Assembly: GCA_029721435.1 (NCBI GenBank)
Contig: CM056582.1
Span: 42,986,611 to 43,050,610, forward strand
DNA length: 64,000 nt
Direction of reading: 5' to 3'
From: Gymnothorax reevesii
Taxonomy: Eukaryota; Chordata; Actinopteri; Anguilliformes; Muraenidae
In this document: positions 11,045 to 23,040 of the stretch, piece after piece
How the letters are laid out: each line of letters starts with the position of its first letter
How positions within the stretch are numbered: the stretch's first letter is position 1
Program-made: the position numbers and the translations under genes
Notes under the pieces: model-generated
What the model saw: only the letters and a program-made list of their open reading frames with translations
Databases searched by the model: none
Told to the model about the DNA's origin: nothing

Positions 11045-11595
11045 CCTGCCCAAATTAGCTCACTTAAATGTAACCCTATTAACACAACACAAGATCCCAT
11101 ATCCCTATTCAAAAATGGTAGCCTTAGTTATCTAGGTTACAAACAACAGCTACAACAACCAAGAGAAACCGGAGAAAGATAAAAGCCCCCTGGTTATTAA
11201 CATTAGTCTATAGTTAATACTACCGAGTGGAATGAACCCCTCACTTCCCCTGATTTATAATTACGTTATCCCAGAACTCTGGTGGGAGCAAGCAAGGTAC
11301 CCAGCCAAGGCAGCCATTACAGCCAAGAGAAACCAGCAAAGCATAAAAGCCTTCTAATACAGGATTGTGAAGTCGTGGAAGTGAGCCTTTCTTTTGGTTT
11401 AGATGTAATAATTAAAGAACAACGTTCACCAGGGTGCTCTAACTCTTCTCCGGTTTTTCTAGATGATCATCGCAGCTTTTCGTTGTTAGTTAGCTGACAT
11501 AAGATAGCTATCGCTACCATTTTTGAGTAGGAATATGGAATCTCATGTTTAGTTATTGGGAAAACATTTAAGTGAGTGGCGAAATTGGGCAGGTT
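11045..11595. repeat. Inverted-repeat element of about 550 bp
   Basis: The arms 11045-11130 and 11505-11595 are diverged reverse complements: cctgcccaaattag, ctcacttaaatgt and ttcaaaaatggtag mirror ctaccatttttgag, acatttaagtgag and aattgggcagg. Inside, a short direct repeat (ccaagagaaacc followed by ataaaagcc) occurs near 11157 and 11320. The ends and the duplicated target could not be fixed, so the class is unknown. Confidence 0.55.
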
Positions 11596-13143
11596 ATATT
11601 TATTAAAAAGCAAAGCTAACTGGAGAGCTTCTTCGCTCCACTTATTTCTCTTGGCTGCCATAGCTGTTCAAGGCTAATGCTAGGACCCTGGTTACATATC
11701 GATACTGACAGAGTCTTTTTCCAGGCTGTTAGCTGCGGCTCTAGTACATGTTTCATGAGGTAAAACTTCACACTCTCAGAAGGTTTGAGTGCCAATTGAG
11801 TGCCAAATGCCAATTTCACAGATGTCACAACCTATCTCTTCGTGAATGACATCACGTTTGATCAGTGTCAGATTTGCTGCTGAATGTGTGTGTGGCCCGG
11901 TGACTAAATAGCACTCAGGACATATAAAACTTTTGGGATCTTTTATTCCTCGACTGCTCCCGATTGGGAAGAGCGTTAATGATAGTTTTGGGATATTAAA
12001 ACAATTCAGTACGAATTAACAATAGACAATTCTATACAGGCCTTCCTGCCAATATCACCAAAATACAACTCTGGTGGATGGTCCTTCACCACTTGTATTA
12101 CATCATACACTGTAATCACCAGGGTCCGTACACGCTAACCCTTGAACATGTACTACTTGGCCCTAGGTATAAATGTAGTTCTCTAAAACCCGATGCAAAA
12201 TATCCTGACAGTAATGACACAGGCAATAGTAGTGGGCTTACTCTCCCCGACTAGACAATTAATCAAAAATAAAACAGTTTTACTTGAATGCATTGGTTTC
12301 ATACATTCACAGATTTTTTCTTTGACAGAATAACAAACAAAGTTGAACGGACTGAACTTTAGCTTCCAAAGAAAATTCACTGTCTCTAAATAAAATACAT
12401 TACATTCATTTGATAGCAATGAATCAACTTAAAGTACAATACATTCTCGCGTGGTACATGCATTAATGCCTATTGCGGTTGCCGACGGAAGCAAACCGCT
12501 GTTAAACGCAAAATAAAATGGCAACTCACTTTTAAGCACAGGGCATGCTAATAAGCAGCACACATGGAACACAGCACAGCAAATCTCTCCCCAGCTTCCG
12601 AATACCTTACATTAGCTGATTCAGTTTTCACCTGGAATACATGTTCAACGAATAATCTTGCAGGCTACCATTTTCTAAAAGATCGGTTCTTCTTCTTTGG
12701 ATTTAGTTTAAACTCGCCTGTTTAAACCCGCCAAAACACACTTCGTACACTTAGCACCATGAAATTTAAAGGAACAGTACTATTTTGTAAAAAGCTTCAC
12801 GTAGCGTTCGTTGTTGTTCTATTCTCTTCAAAGAACTCCTCACCCGGTTACATGTGAGTAATTGAAATTCTCTGACGCAATTTTCGCGTATAGATTTTAG
12901 AGTGATGTGATTAATAAAGAAAGAGTCAATATTAGTGAAACCATATATATTTATATTTACACCACTCTAATTTTGTTGTGTTCTTGTGTCCATACCCACC
13001 CCCCCATGTAGTTGTTTAACCCTTTCTCCTGTTCTTGTCTTTGAATGTTGCTACATTTTGCCAGTTGAAGGGCATCTAAAGTCAATTCCCATTGTTTTTG
13101 TTCATCAGCCAATCAACGAGCCACACCTGCACAAACAAACGGA
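11596..13143 (+). other. nrxn1: nrxn1 intron, nothing recognised
   Basis: No frame, paired ends or tandem structure could be supported. The sequence near 12460-12860 has word patterns reminiscent of old mobile elements, but nothing definite. Confidence 0.5.
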
Positions 13144-13626
13144 TTAAAATAGACGGATATATCTACGCATGTACACAAAACATTGATTTATCTGAATTAA
13201 TTTGGTCTTGTGACAATGCAAGGTGTCAACCTCCGCTAAGATGAGCGAGGAGGGAGGAGGGAGGTTTATGTTCCAGATCACATGAGAGCAGCCTTCCTGT
13301 AACAGCTTCAACTGAGCGCCATGATGTAAATCAGTCACGATAAACACCGGCAACAGGTCCAGCTGCACGCCGTCATCAGAAACAAGCACCGCTTTTAAAA
13401 ATAACTGTGATGAGCCCAAAGTGAACAGCTCTACGGGCAGAGGACTGACTCCTCTGGTAGTAACACTGACTTGTGGAGATGTGTGGGGTAGTTTTACGTA
13501 AGATTGAGTGGGGTTAGGAGGCAAATGCTGACATATGGCATGTGGGGAAATTATTTGTGGTGCTTGAGTGCGATTCATCATAGGACTGTTTTGAGGCATG
13601 CTGTTAAACAAATATGAAAGAGCCAC
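13144..13626 (-). other. Unrecognised 160-codon minus-strand open frame
   Basis: The frame begins MALSYLFNSMPQNSPMM and has a proline/threonine-rich first half. A hydrophobic second half contains LFLKAVLVSDDGVQLDLLPV. I do not recognise a family. It lies antisense in a neurexin intron, with no promoter or splice context that I can see. It may be a relic of a mobile-element protein or an open stretch by chance. A small, less AT-rich island around it (about 13200-13560) is the only reason to list it. Confidence 0.2.
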
Positions 13627-14104
13627 GCCAAACTTTGCATCTATCCTTGGACGATGGCCAGATGGGTGCTTCTGTTGTCTCTATTTTAACGAGATGACAA
13701 ACTACTATTGCTTCGGAAATACTTGATGCAGACCTTTGAAAAGACTGCAAAAAGTATCTCGACTGCAACAAAAAAAAATTCTATGGATGTACAGCAGTGA
13801 GTTGAGATCTCATCTGATGCAACACCTTTAGAAGGGGTCAGGTGGCAAAGTACAGGTCAAGCTTTATGGATCTGTGTGCAGTCTGTGGTGCACATGGACC
13901 TGTTGGGGTGTGGAGTAATTATCGATGAATTTGTCCATGCCTGTGCTTGATTACTTTTGGGAGAGGTGTGTAGTGTGTGATTGTATATGGTTTGATGAAT
14001 GTGAACAATGACCGTCACTGCTGTGTGTGTTTTGTGCGCAACAGCAAACACAGTAACAGGATAACAGGCTTTCCCTGACCAGCCTGTACTTTACACTGTT
14101 TATT

Positions 14105-14455
14105 CACTTCCGCCAAGGAGGTGTATGTTTTCGCCGGCGTGCGTTTGTCTGTTTGTTTGTTAGCAGGATATCTCAAAAACGGCCACATACATTTTAACCA
14201 AACTTTGCAGGATGTTAGAGTAGCACACGAGGAAGAAGTGATTAGATTTTGGCATATCTAGGCCAAAGTACAGCTGATATATAGGCCAAAGTACAAATCC
14301 AGCTATGCTGGCAGAGATTTCAAGTCTTTCCAATGGGCCGGATTTCCAGTCGGCGTGATTTTGGGTTTTGCTGCCACCTGACGGTGGAATGCAACAACAC
14401 CCTATATCAGCCAACAAAAACAACTAATACACAGAGTTGCCTTGGCATGGAGGAG
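14105..14455. repeat. Dispersed fish repeat (ccgccaaggaggt ... ctgagtgctttc)
   Basis: The segment opens with cttccgccaaggaggtgt and a cgtttgtctgtttgtttgtt run. It closes with gatgcgctctctgagtgctt, wording I associate with a common fish interspersed repeat. A 16-bp phrase (taggccaaagtacag or similar) occurs twice near 14260-14300. It is non-coding. The class is not established. Confidence 0.45.
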
Positions 14456-17400
14456 GTGATGCGCTCTCTGAGTGCTTTCTAGTTTGTTCATTGTTTTACG
14501 TACATGCATATTGTCAGTGAGTATGGACAGAGGAATGAACTGTGAACATAAGTAACTATTTATCAGTTGTAAAATAAAAAGGAAACATAAAACTATTTAG
14601 TAATATTATTGAATTGAATATAATCTCTTTCAAATGTGGACACAGGATTAGGATTTAGAACTTTTTGGATTAATTTCTCTTTGTTGAGTTTAATTATGCT
14701 CTTTTTTTGTAATTGTGCAAATTAAATTGGATTGAAAAATATTATTAGCTAAATATATCAAATGCAAAAGCAGTGGAAGATCAGTAGAGATCGACTGATA
14801 GGTTGATAGTGAATGGCCTCCCTCCTAAAAATGTGTGCAAACACACCTTGTGTCTCTTTCACATGGTGAAATCTGAAGAGCTGCCATGTGCTGTTAGAAG
14901 CTCTCTTACAGAATATCTATCTGGCAAGACAGTATTCCACATGTCTGCATAGAGTGGCGTTATTATTAATTCTTTTTCAGCATTATCAGCCCTCGTTTTC
15001 TGAGTAAGCGGCTGTGTATTGCTGTGTGCTGGAAAACAATCAGGCCTAGACAGAGGGAAAGACAGAGAGGGACAAAAAAGAAAATGAGAGGTGAATGAGA
15101 ATGGAAGTGAGTAATATCTGCCGTCATCCTCCAAACTACTGTAGTATCTTCAACCTTCAGTACGCCCTCTCTTAAATTTCCTCAATGAATTCTTACATGA
15201 ATTTAAAAATTCTGGAGTATAGAATTGCAGATGTCGCTCCAGTCAAAAAACATTTGTCTCTTTTGTGAAGATAGAAGTTAAATCTTGGAAATGTTATGCT
15301 CTCAGTCACTCTGTGCTGATGCGCTGGCACTCACTTAGTAATGTTTTGAAGTGAAGTGAAAGTCTGTCCAATCTTGCAACTCGCTAAAGAATTCAAATGT
15401 GTAAATGACTGATCAAAATACTGCATGCACACACAAAAACACATAAAATATACACATGCTCGCACTCACTCACGCCTATACTCATTTACACGCTGTTTGC
15501 GCACTCAGATCACTGCTGAGGTGAGTTTGTGGAGTGATGTGGACACACAGGTTTCCTTGAGAGAGGTTGTTACTTTCTCATTGCGAGAAGAGGGAGCTGG
15601 GAGGAATATCACCTCTGTCTTACCTGCGCTTAGCTAAATATGGTGCTCATCTGTCCCACCCTAGATTTAGATCAGGTAGTCTGAGATGCGAGCAGAGAAC
15701 AGATGCCTCGAGGGAGCGAGGGTGCAGAGCTTTGTCAGCAACGGTAAGATGAATCAAGAGCAGAGATATCTGTACTTGGAAGAGATGTATCAAGGGACGA
15801 GTGAAGTGGACTACAGACTGAGCCCTGAAGCCAATACTGCACAGGAACAGGCAACTTAGAAGTGATCAGAGAGGTCGGACTTGATCTAGTTTATGGCTGC
15901 TCTTTAGAGCCCTATCACTGCCCAGGAGGAACAGAAGATGAAGGATTTAGAAAAGGGTACCAACTAAACTAGAAAGATACGCAGTTACAGGAAACTCCAA
16001 CCTACCACCAGACGCAGAAAACTGCCAGTAACACCAGGACTGAGCCCGCTCTAGCAAACAATCTTCTGAAGCTCTAGTGCACTGGACACAAATGCGCTTT
16101 TCTAATGAGCTTTTCTGTGGATTTGTGAATAATTCATTTCGTGTCTCTCTAAGCAAGCTTACATATCCTGTTAATTACTGAATCAATAACATCTGGTGAC
16201 AATGGCCAAAATTCCCATCCAAACAAGCAACTTACCAGCCTAATACAATGAATGAAACCAAGTAAAAGAAAAAAATGTATGTTTGTATAGCCTTTAGTCT
16301 GCCTTCAATAACTTGTGTACGCTTGTGAAACACATAATTTGCCAATATAAATTTCATGGGACTGTAAACAGTATTTGTCCTTCCATAGCTTGTTAAAAGT
16401 TTGCGATCTGTGAAGTGGGGGGGGGGGCATTAATACCTGTGTTGCAGTTACACTCATGCATCGGTATCACTTGTGTATCCTCGATTCCCTCTCCACTGGA
16501 AGCCTCCTCTCTCCTCCATCCTGGACTCCTTGAAGCGCATTCAAAGAATTGGGATGTCTTACAATATGTTGGGTCTTGATTGATTTTGGGGTCAAATGAT
16601 CAAGTCTAGAGGATAGAGGAGTGGAGGAGGAACATTGGGATGGATCTCAGGAACAGGTTTGATGACATCTCTTCTACACAATGAAATATGCAGATGAAAA
16701 GAGAAGGCAGCACTACAGTTATTGGAAATGATCTGAGAACAGTGCAAAGGTTGTCCTTTGTAAAACATTGCATCTCCAGCAATCAAAGCCTGATTAACAA
16801 GCAGGACAATCAGATGGGAAAATGTACAGCTGGAATAAAAATAGAGCGCTGTCGGGAGCGGGACCCCTCAGCCTTGCGCTTGCCCTGCCGTGGCAGCCAT
16901 ATTGATTATTGCAGCGGGACGGACAGAAATCGATAGGGAGCTTCCTCTAACCACCCTCAACATACCGCCAGAAAATGAGCGCATTTGGCCTCGGGGTTTT
17001 TCAGCCATTGTCCGGAAACGAGAAGTTAACGGACAGACAGACAAACGAACGCCGCTCGCCACCACAATACCCCTCCACAACTTTCGTCGGCTGGAGTCGA
17101 CAACATGACTCCTTTTGAATACAATCAGATTAATCTCTCTTGGGTACATTTTTTCAGAATCCCTCGACTAATTGCTGTGTACCTCTGTTTCCACAAGATT
17201 TTTAACGCTGAATTTCATTTTGTTGGCATGCTTTTTCATACCGTGTCTTGCTCCTGGAAAGTACACACAAGCATGTGTGTCCTCAATAATGGCCAGGGCT
17301 AGATCATGGCTCTTCTTATAGTCAAGTTTGTTGTCAATTTAAAAAAAAAATGAGGGAATGTTGTGCAACTTGCTCTTTTGTTGGCTGTAGATTTTATTGT

Positions 17401-17518
17401 TACATCAAGGATAATCTTGGTTAAAATGATCTGTGCTGTTTGCTCAAGCACAGTGTCTTACGGGTTGGATGTGCATATCATTTGTTCATTGTTATAATTA
17501 ACCTTCAGAATGTGTCCG
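14456..17518 (+). other. nrxn1: nrxn1 intron; a possible dispersed repeat near its 3' end
   Basis: No gene was found. A CA-rich patch lies near 15425-15480 and a G run near 16418. Bases about 16850-17105 contain acggacagacagacaaacg and are GC-richer than their surroundings. They may be a minus-orientation member of a repeat with the same tctgtctgtccg word seen near 60880. Confidence 0.45.
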
Positions 17519-17584
17519 TATGTGTGTGTGTGTGTGTGTGTGCGTGGGTGTGTGTGAGCGGGTGTGTGTGAGAGAGAGAGAGAG
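17519..17584. repeat. (TG)n-(AG)n microsatellite
   Basis: A run of tg dinucleotides with a few interruptions leads directly into agagagagag. Confidence 0.95.
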
Positions 17585-17908
17585 TATACATCTGTTAATG
17601 TGTTTATGTCCATGACAATGCAATTAATTTAATAAGCAAGCAGATTCTACCAGTAAGGTCTGATTATAAGGAATTTGGTAAAATAGTTATGAATCAGATT
17701 TAGGCAGCTCATGAAGGAGAATGCATATAAGCTTGTTTTTGGTTGAAGTAGGTGCATTTTTGTCATGTAACAAATGCATTAACATGAATAAGCCACTTGG
17801 GGGCACCCAAGGCATAGTCTGTTGGATTCACTCAAAATTGAGAAAACTGCTGTCACAGAGTTGATATGCAAGCTCTCTGTGATTAAGTCACTGAGACTCT
17901 ATCTATAT

Positions 17909-18400
17909 AGTACCGATCAAAAGTTTGGACACGCCCAAGTTTTCATGAAGTCAAAGCTTAAATGAAGAAAAAATAAAGAGACACTTAAAATTAAATAAGA
18001 GTTAAATAAATAATTAAATAAATAAATAAAACTAGAATCTAAATTTCATCAAAATAACCTACATTTTTGCATCTCCTATTTATTTATTTTCTTTATGATA
18101 GTCACTATCCTCTGCGTATTTTTTTGAGAGGAAATTCTCAAAGATGTCTGGCAGATTTAAACTATTTTCCTCTTGTCTTTGGGCCCTTTTTGGACTGTCT
18201 GTTCAAGGAATTAGCTTTTTAGGCTATTTTTCCAAATACAGCTTGTTATGAATTCCAAACTTTTTGAAACTATCCTGAGATGGAAATGATTGTTTTTTTT
18301 CTTTCTCATTACCATTTACATCTTACCTTGCGCTATTTGAGGTTATGTATGGAAGTGTAAGTGCACGAGTAAAGTGTGTGGTAACTTTTGATTGGTACCA
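17909..18400. mobile_element. Tc1-type non-autonomous element (about 0.5 kb)
   Basis: The left end gtaccgatcaaaagtttgga is mirrored by aacttttgattggtac at the right. These are the typical ends of a large Tc1-type family in vertebrates. The interior is AT-rich with (aaat)n and shows no transposase frame. Confidence 0.6.
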
Positions 18401-20138
18401 CATATTTTTTGCCAAAATTTTGCTTAAACTATTGAAGGCATACCATGCGTAACTCAGTAAGATATACGTTGTAGATTTTGTTAGTAAAACCTTCAATGCT
18501 TCATTGCGAGCATGCATCCGAACTCTCTAAAGAGTTAGGAACCATACCTAGGAATGGAATTGACTCAGAAATGGTTTGGCTGACAGCCACGATGAAGAGA
18601 ATTGCCGAATTTTGAAGCAAAGGGGGAAATTAGCTTACCTCCAGTGTAAAAACACGGAAGAAAAGGAATGATTGATTATCGAGCACCATCCATTACTGCA
18701 GTAGTGATCGGATATGTCATTCATTTTCATTTTCCTGTTGGAACAGTTGTGTCATTATCTGCTGTCAGTGCCCTCATAACGTTTTGAAGGATAAGACATC
18801 CGATTTTTCTCAAAGATGTCACTAGGTACTTGACCTGTGCAAATTTTTCTGGTGAGGTCAAGGAAAAGTGGAAAAGGCTGCCTGTTGAAGACATTTCCAA
18901 TGCTGCCAATGCCGTTAAGTTTCCTGAACATTCTGGCCTATGACTGTTCTTACTGCTGTCTGATCCTCACCAGCTGGGGTTTCTGAGGGGAGCTGTCCTA
19001 AGGATTTTCATCTCATTTGTTTTCGAGATGAGAAGATGTGTCAGCCACACTCGACAGATACGTACTGACCTTTGACCCCGCGAGCGGCAGTGTCTGTAGA
19101 GGCCCCATTGCGTTCTGCTGAGTCAGCTTTAAAGCAGAGCGCTATCTGCATCCCTCGTGGCAACCCTTCTGAACATGTCAGTGGAAAACATCAATCACAG
19201 AGCTGCTGAGTAATCTGTAAACCGCACGCTTGCCTCGGCCGGCTGACTGCTCTCTGAAGCACTTGGCTCGACCCACAACACTAGGTGGTCTACGTTCGCT
19301 CATTTTCAGCAATATGTTCTGCAACAAACAATGTTCTCGATTTGTCTAACCGAGTCTGCTTGGTCTTCTTGCACTTCAATTTTTAAAACTCAGGCAGACT
19401 TTTTACAGTACTGCCTACTTTACCCACCGATTATCTAGTTGAAATAGTGCGCAAAATTTTTAAGATGATAGAATGAGTCAATTAGAGCATTCAGCCTCTG
19501 GATCTGTTGCCTGCAACAGGATTTGAGGGCTCAAACCAGTCAGCTCAACGTACAGATCGGTCAGCTAGAGTCGTTTAACAGTTAAACAGTGAGTTAGGAA
19601 GCAGCCAAGTTTATGAATTATCTGGTGAGGCTGTTTGTACAATAACAACTGCCTTCCTGAAAGTATTTTTGTTTACTTAGCTGTTAAGAGTAACTAATTT
19701 AATCAGGACTGAAAACTTATTGACCCGCCTTGTCTAACCCCTGGCTGCAAAGTTAAATTAAGTCGCACACTGTTTGTGATAAATGCAGCACAGATGGACC
19801 TGTTTTCCTCCTGTGGCTGTAGGTACGAAACGGGTGTGGTGAGTGTGATATGTACCCACGCTGAGCACCTGCACCCGGTCGGCATGCTTGTGTCTGCCGT
19901 TGGTTCGCGGGAAACTGCAAAAAGTGAGAGAGGGGCGATAGGGCTGAAAGGGAGGAGAGCTGTCAGGCTTTGAAGGCTTATTTTTATCTTTCTTTTCTTT
20001 CTTTTGATAAGTGGCCCTGGTTCCTGCCTGTGATTATAGGGCTGTGATTGGCTGAGATGAGGATGCTGTCCACTGAACAGCCTGGGGCATCAGGACAAAG
20101 CAGAGAGGAGGGACAGCATCTACTGAGCTGCACTTAGG
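18401..20138 (+). other. nrxn1: nrxn1 intron upstream of the beta promoter, no element recognised
   Basis: Nothing was recognised here. Distal promoter elements for the beta transcript could lie in this stretch, but none can be named from the sequence. Confidence 0.5.
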
Positions 20139-20350
20139 AAAAGAGAGATAGAGAGACAGAGAAGGAGAGAGGGAGGGAGAGGGAGTGAGAGAGAGAGGGA
20201 GAGAGAGGGAGCGAGTTAGAGAGGGGGAGGGAGAGAGAAGGAGAGAGAGAGGGAGTGACAGAGAGACAGAGGGAGGGAGAGAGGAAGAGGGAAAGGGAGG
20301 GAGAGAGGGAGAGAGAGAGAGAGGGAGTGAGAGTGAGGGAGAGAGAGAAG
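20139..20350 (+). repeat. GA-rich purine tract
   Basis: About 210 bp consist almost entirely of gagaga and gggaga words. Open frames on both strands through it are low-complexity (Arg/Glu or Ser/Leu repeats) and are rejected. Its position about 1 kb before the beta-neurexin start codon places it in the likely promoter region. Confidence 0.9.
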
Positions 20351-21331
20351 GCAGCTCTGCTTTTTGTTCCCGCTTCTCTCACTCAGTTCTCTCTGCTCAG
20401 CAGAGCATGGGACAAAGGAGAGAGAGACAGACACACAGAAGTAGGAAAGGAGGGAGGGATGAAAAGAGAGGAGGATTTCTCGTCCTGTTTTCTGATTTTT
20501 TTCTCTCCAGATAAGCTCATATTTCTTTTTCTTTTCCTTTCCCGAAGGCTTGAGTGATTCACTGCTTGCGTGCTGCTGATCCGCATAGCTCCCTCTCTCT
20601 CTCTCTCATTCTCTTTTTCTTTCCTCGTTCTCCTGTTCTGAAGCCCCTCTCTGGCTGGGACAGAAGGGCCCACTGACGGAGCGGAGTGAGGGGTCGGCTC
20701 TAGCCTCGCTTCTCAAGAGGGATCAATCTGGCTGTGTGGCAACGAGGCGTTTCTGCGGACATTGTTTACAGCGTGGAGGAAACCACGCTTTTTTCTGTTT
20801 CATTATCCACCGCTTCCTACCCATTGGATTAGAGTCTCTCTGCAGGATATTTCTTTTTCAATGCATGTGATTAAGCTTTGGGCAACTGATTTCCCATTGG
20901 TGGGATTTTAGTGAAAGAGGGAGAAAGAGAGAGATAGAGATAGCAAAGAGAGTGAAAAGAAGACAAGAGCTCTCTATCTTGCATGCATTCTGATTTTGTG
21001 ATTGAGTGAATAGTTAGTTATTCCTGTTGTAGTTCCATTTCTGTCTCTGACACGTTAGGTCTGTGACAGAACTGTGGCTATCCTGACTTGGAATAATCCT
21101 GTTACAAATCTTGTGGATCTTTTATCATTTTTTCTTGTTAGAGGAGCATATGGGATCTTATTTAGTATTACCGATTAATTTCTGGATCCTGTGCCTCGCG
21201 GAATCTGGAAGTTAGTGTGGGGGTAGTATTGTTGGGGGTGGGGTCGTCAGGGGGGAGGTGGAACATGGGTTACTGGTTGCTGTGAGGTTTTGGTTCATAT
21301 CAATATCTTGCTCGGTTGCTTGGGACGGGCA
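20351..21331 (+). promoter_or_regulatory. nrxn1: Probable beta-neurexin-1 promoter and 5' leader
   Basis: The beta transcript is known to start from its own promoter within the alpha gene, so that promoter must lie upstream of the beta start codon. The segment is GC-richer than the flanking intron near 20640-20800, has CT/GA tracts and lacks recognisable mobile elements. No clear TATA box at a fixed place was found. If it is transcribed, the leader holds short upstream frames at 20861-20911 and 21265-21285, neither in frame with the main start. The exact transcription start is unknown. The call rests on position more than on motifs. Confidence 0.5.
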
Positions 21332-21575
21332 ATGCCCCAGAAAAGAGCAAAGCTTAGCCTAGGATTGGGCTTAGGCTTGGGCCCCTCCAGGCTGGTTTCA
21401 GCTGCACAGCTGGCCCTCTGGGCTCTCCCCCTGACCCTGGGGGCTGCACTCGGGATTGTCCTGGGAGTGTCAGGACTAAGGGAGCAGCACGGACACCCGA
21501 CCTCCTACAGCAGGTCTCCTCACACCGTTCCTCTCTCCGGCCACAGGTTACCCGTGTCGCTCAGGGCGGGACATG
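21332..21575 (+). CDS. nrxn1: Beta-neurexin-1 first coding exon (signal peptide and beta-specific N-terminus)
   Basis: This is the alternative first exon that makes the short beta-neurexin, which keeps only LNS6 and the C-terminal part and binds neuroligin at the presynaptic surface. Translation from the ATG at 21332 gives 81 residues plus one base. It starts with a basic N-terminus (MPQKRAK) and a GLGLGLG run. A hydrophobic core follows at about residues 21-47 (LALWALPLTLGAALGIVLG), then a short His/Ser-rich stretch ending PVSLRAGH. The end corresponds to the SLRGGHAG end of mammalian beta-neurexin-1. The donor is CATG|gtgggt at 21576. The phase matches the exon at 55210 ([11 protein letters not shown]). 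The ATG has G at -3, and no in-frame ATG lies between it and an upstream stop at 21224. The signal-peptide sequence has drifted from mammals as expected. Confidence 0.9.
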
Positions 21576-22369
21576 GTGGGTACCATGACTGTCAGTCACT
21601 TTACATGCACGTCTTGCGATATGCTTTTCAAAAATGTCTGATTTCGTAAAGGTTTTCTTGTGTATGCCCTCCGCTAGAAAACATTACTTTAAGTTACTTT
21701 TTTGTTGTCAATTGATGTATTCAGGATGGCATACCTTGAAATGAGTCCTCTAAACTCTTTGGTGATTTTATGGTCTTATTGTGCTCAGTTCAGTTCATTT
21801 TGTTTATTAGCCACTTGTAGATAGTGCATTGGAATGGAAAGGTTAAGCCTCTACAAACACTAAACCTATAACAGCGCAAAAATGTAAGCAATTTACACGG
21901 AACAGGAAGTTACAGTGTACCAGAGCACACGTCATATGACACTGCTAGCACAGTTCAAACATTTATGCAACACCAAAAATCACACTGATGAGCCTAACAC
22001 AGACACGATTGACACATAATAAATTGATGATTTATAAGTAAACAAGTTAAGTCAATTTCATGACAAAGAGGTCAGACAATAAAGTGGTCGGGTTTCTTAT
22101 GACTGATGTAAAAACTGCCTCTGAGCATCAACTATCCTTCAGCCTGATCATAGGAACAGTAGGATTGGACATTTGTGCGGGTGACGCTCCTGTGGGTTTG
22201 ATCTCCCCAAGGGAAACTGTTATTGAGTAGTGTGGATGGCTAGAACCCGCAATTTTGTGCTTTGCCCTATCGCAACACCACGTCTCCCAGTTGAGGCAGT
22301 TCGACCTTGATTATTTACCGGTTCATTATCACGACTTTATTCATCCACCTTCGGTCCCCTTTCAAGCAT
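21576..22369 (+). other. nrxn1: nrxn1 intron after the beta exon
   Basis: No gene is seen. The part from about 21780 may be decayed 3' sequence of the LINE fragment that follows, but no motif proves it. Confidence 0.4.
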
Positions 22370-23040
22370 GGTCTCTACCACAATGTTATGCAGCCAGTCA
22401 GTACACTCTCAACAATCAACGTATGGAAATCGATCTGTGTCTCAGTGGTGACACTGGGGTTCTTAAGGCATCTTAAAAATAAAGATGTTATTGTGCCTTC
22501 ATGATAATGACTGTAGAATTGATTGCGCATTTGAGATTCCTAGATATGTCAAACCTAATCATTTAAAATGGTTAATTTTCTCAACTGTAGTTCCCTTAAT
22601 GGGTAAGAGTGTGTGCGCCTTCTGCTTAGTTCTAAGGTCAATAATATGTCTTTCTGTCCTGTTAAAATTAAGATGACGGTTATTGTCAGTGCAGCAGTAA
22701 TGTGTAAATTGAAGACTAGAATTTGTTGTCTTTGTGTATTCTGCAAATTACAGTTTTATCATGTGCAAATTTCATAATCCGCTTTTTTAAATAAAAACAT
22801 TATAGAAGTGGACTAAAGGTAGCTGTGTTCAGGACTGTAGTGGTCGAGGCGTTATCTTCAATCCTTACTGCTTGTGGCCTCCCTGTTAAAAAGTGTAAAA
22901 TCTCGTCACAGATGGTATATAGGCAACCTTTTGTTCTCAGTTTTGTTGATAGTTTATTTAAAACAGTGGTGTTAAAAGCAGTAAAATCAATCGAAAACAT
23001 TCTGACATACAGTATGCCGCCCATCTGTCCATATGCTCTT
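22370..23040 (-). pseudogene. LINE (L2/Rex1-like) reverse-transcriptase fragment
   Basis: Read on the minus strand, the translation carries a chain of non-LTR reverse-transcriptase blocks. These are VRMFSIDFTAFNTTVLNKL, then ILHFLTGRPQAVRI, then MKFAHDKTVIC at the place of the catalytic FADD box, then LELSRRRTHSYPL, then ESVLTGCITLW. The blocks lie in different frames with stops between them. The catalytic box reads FAHD instead of FADD, so one aspartate is lost. This is a 5'-truncated dead fragment of a teleost LINE of the L2/Rex1/CR1 kind. The exact family needs a library search. Confidence 0.75.

Noticed and set aside
20134..20673. Several overlapping frames with Arg/Glu or Ser/Leu repeats
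   Set aside because: They are translations of the GA-rich purine tract near the beta promoter.
22255..22504. Two overlapping plus-strand frames of 65-73 codons
   Set aside because: They are antisense shadows of the LINE reverse-transcriptase fragment read on the minus strand.
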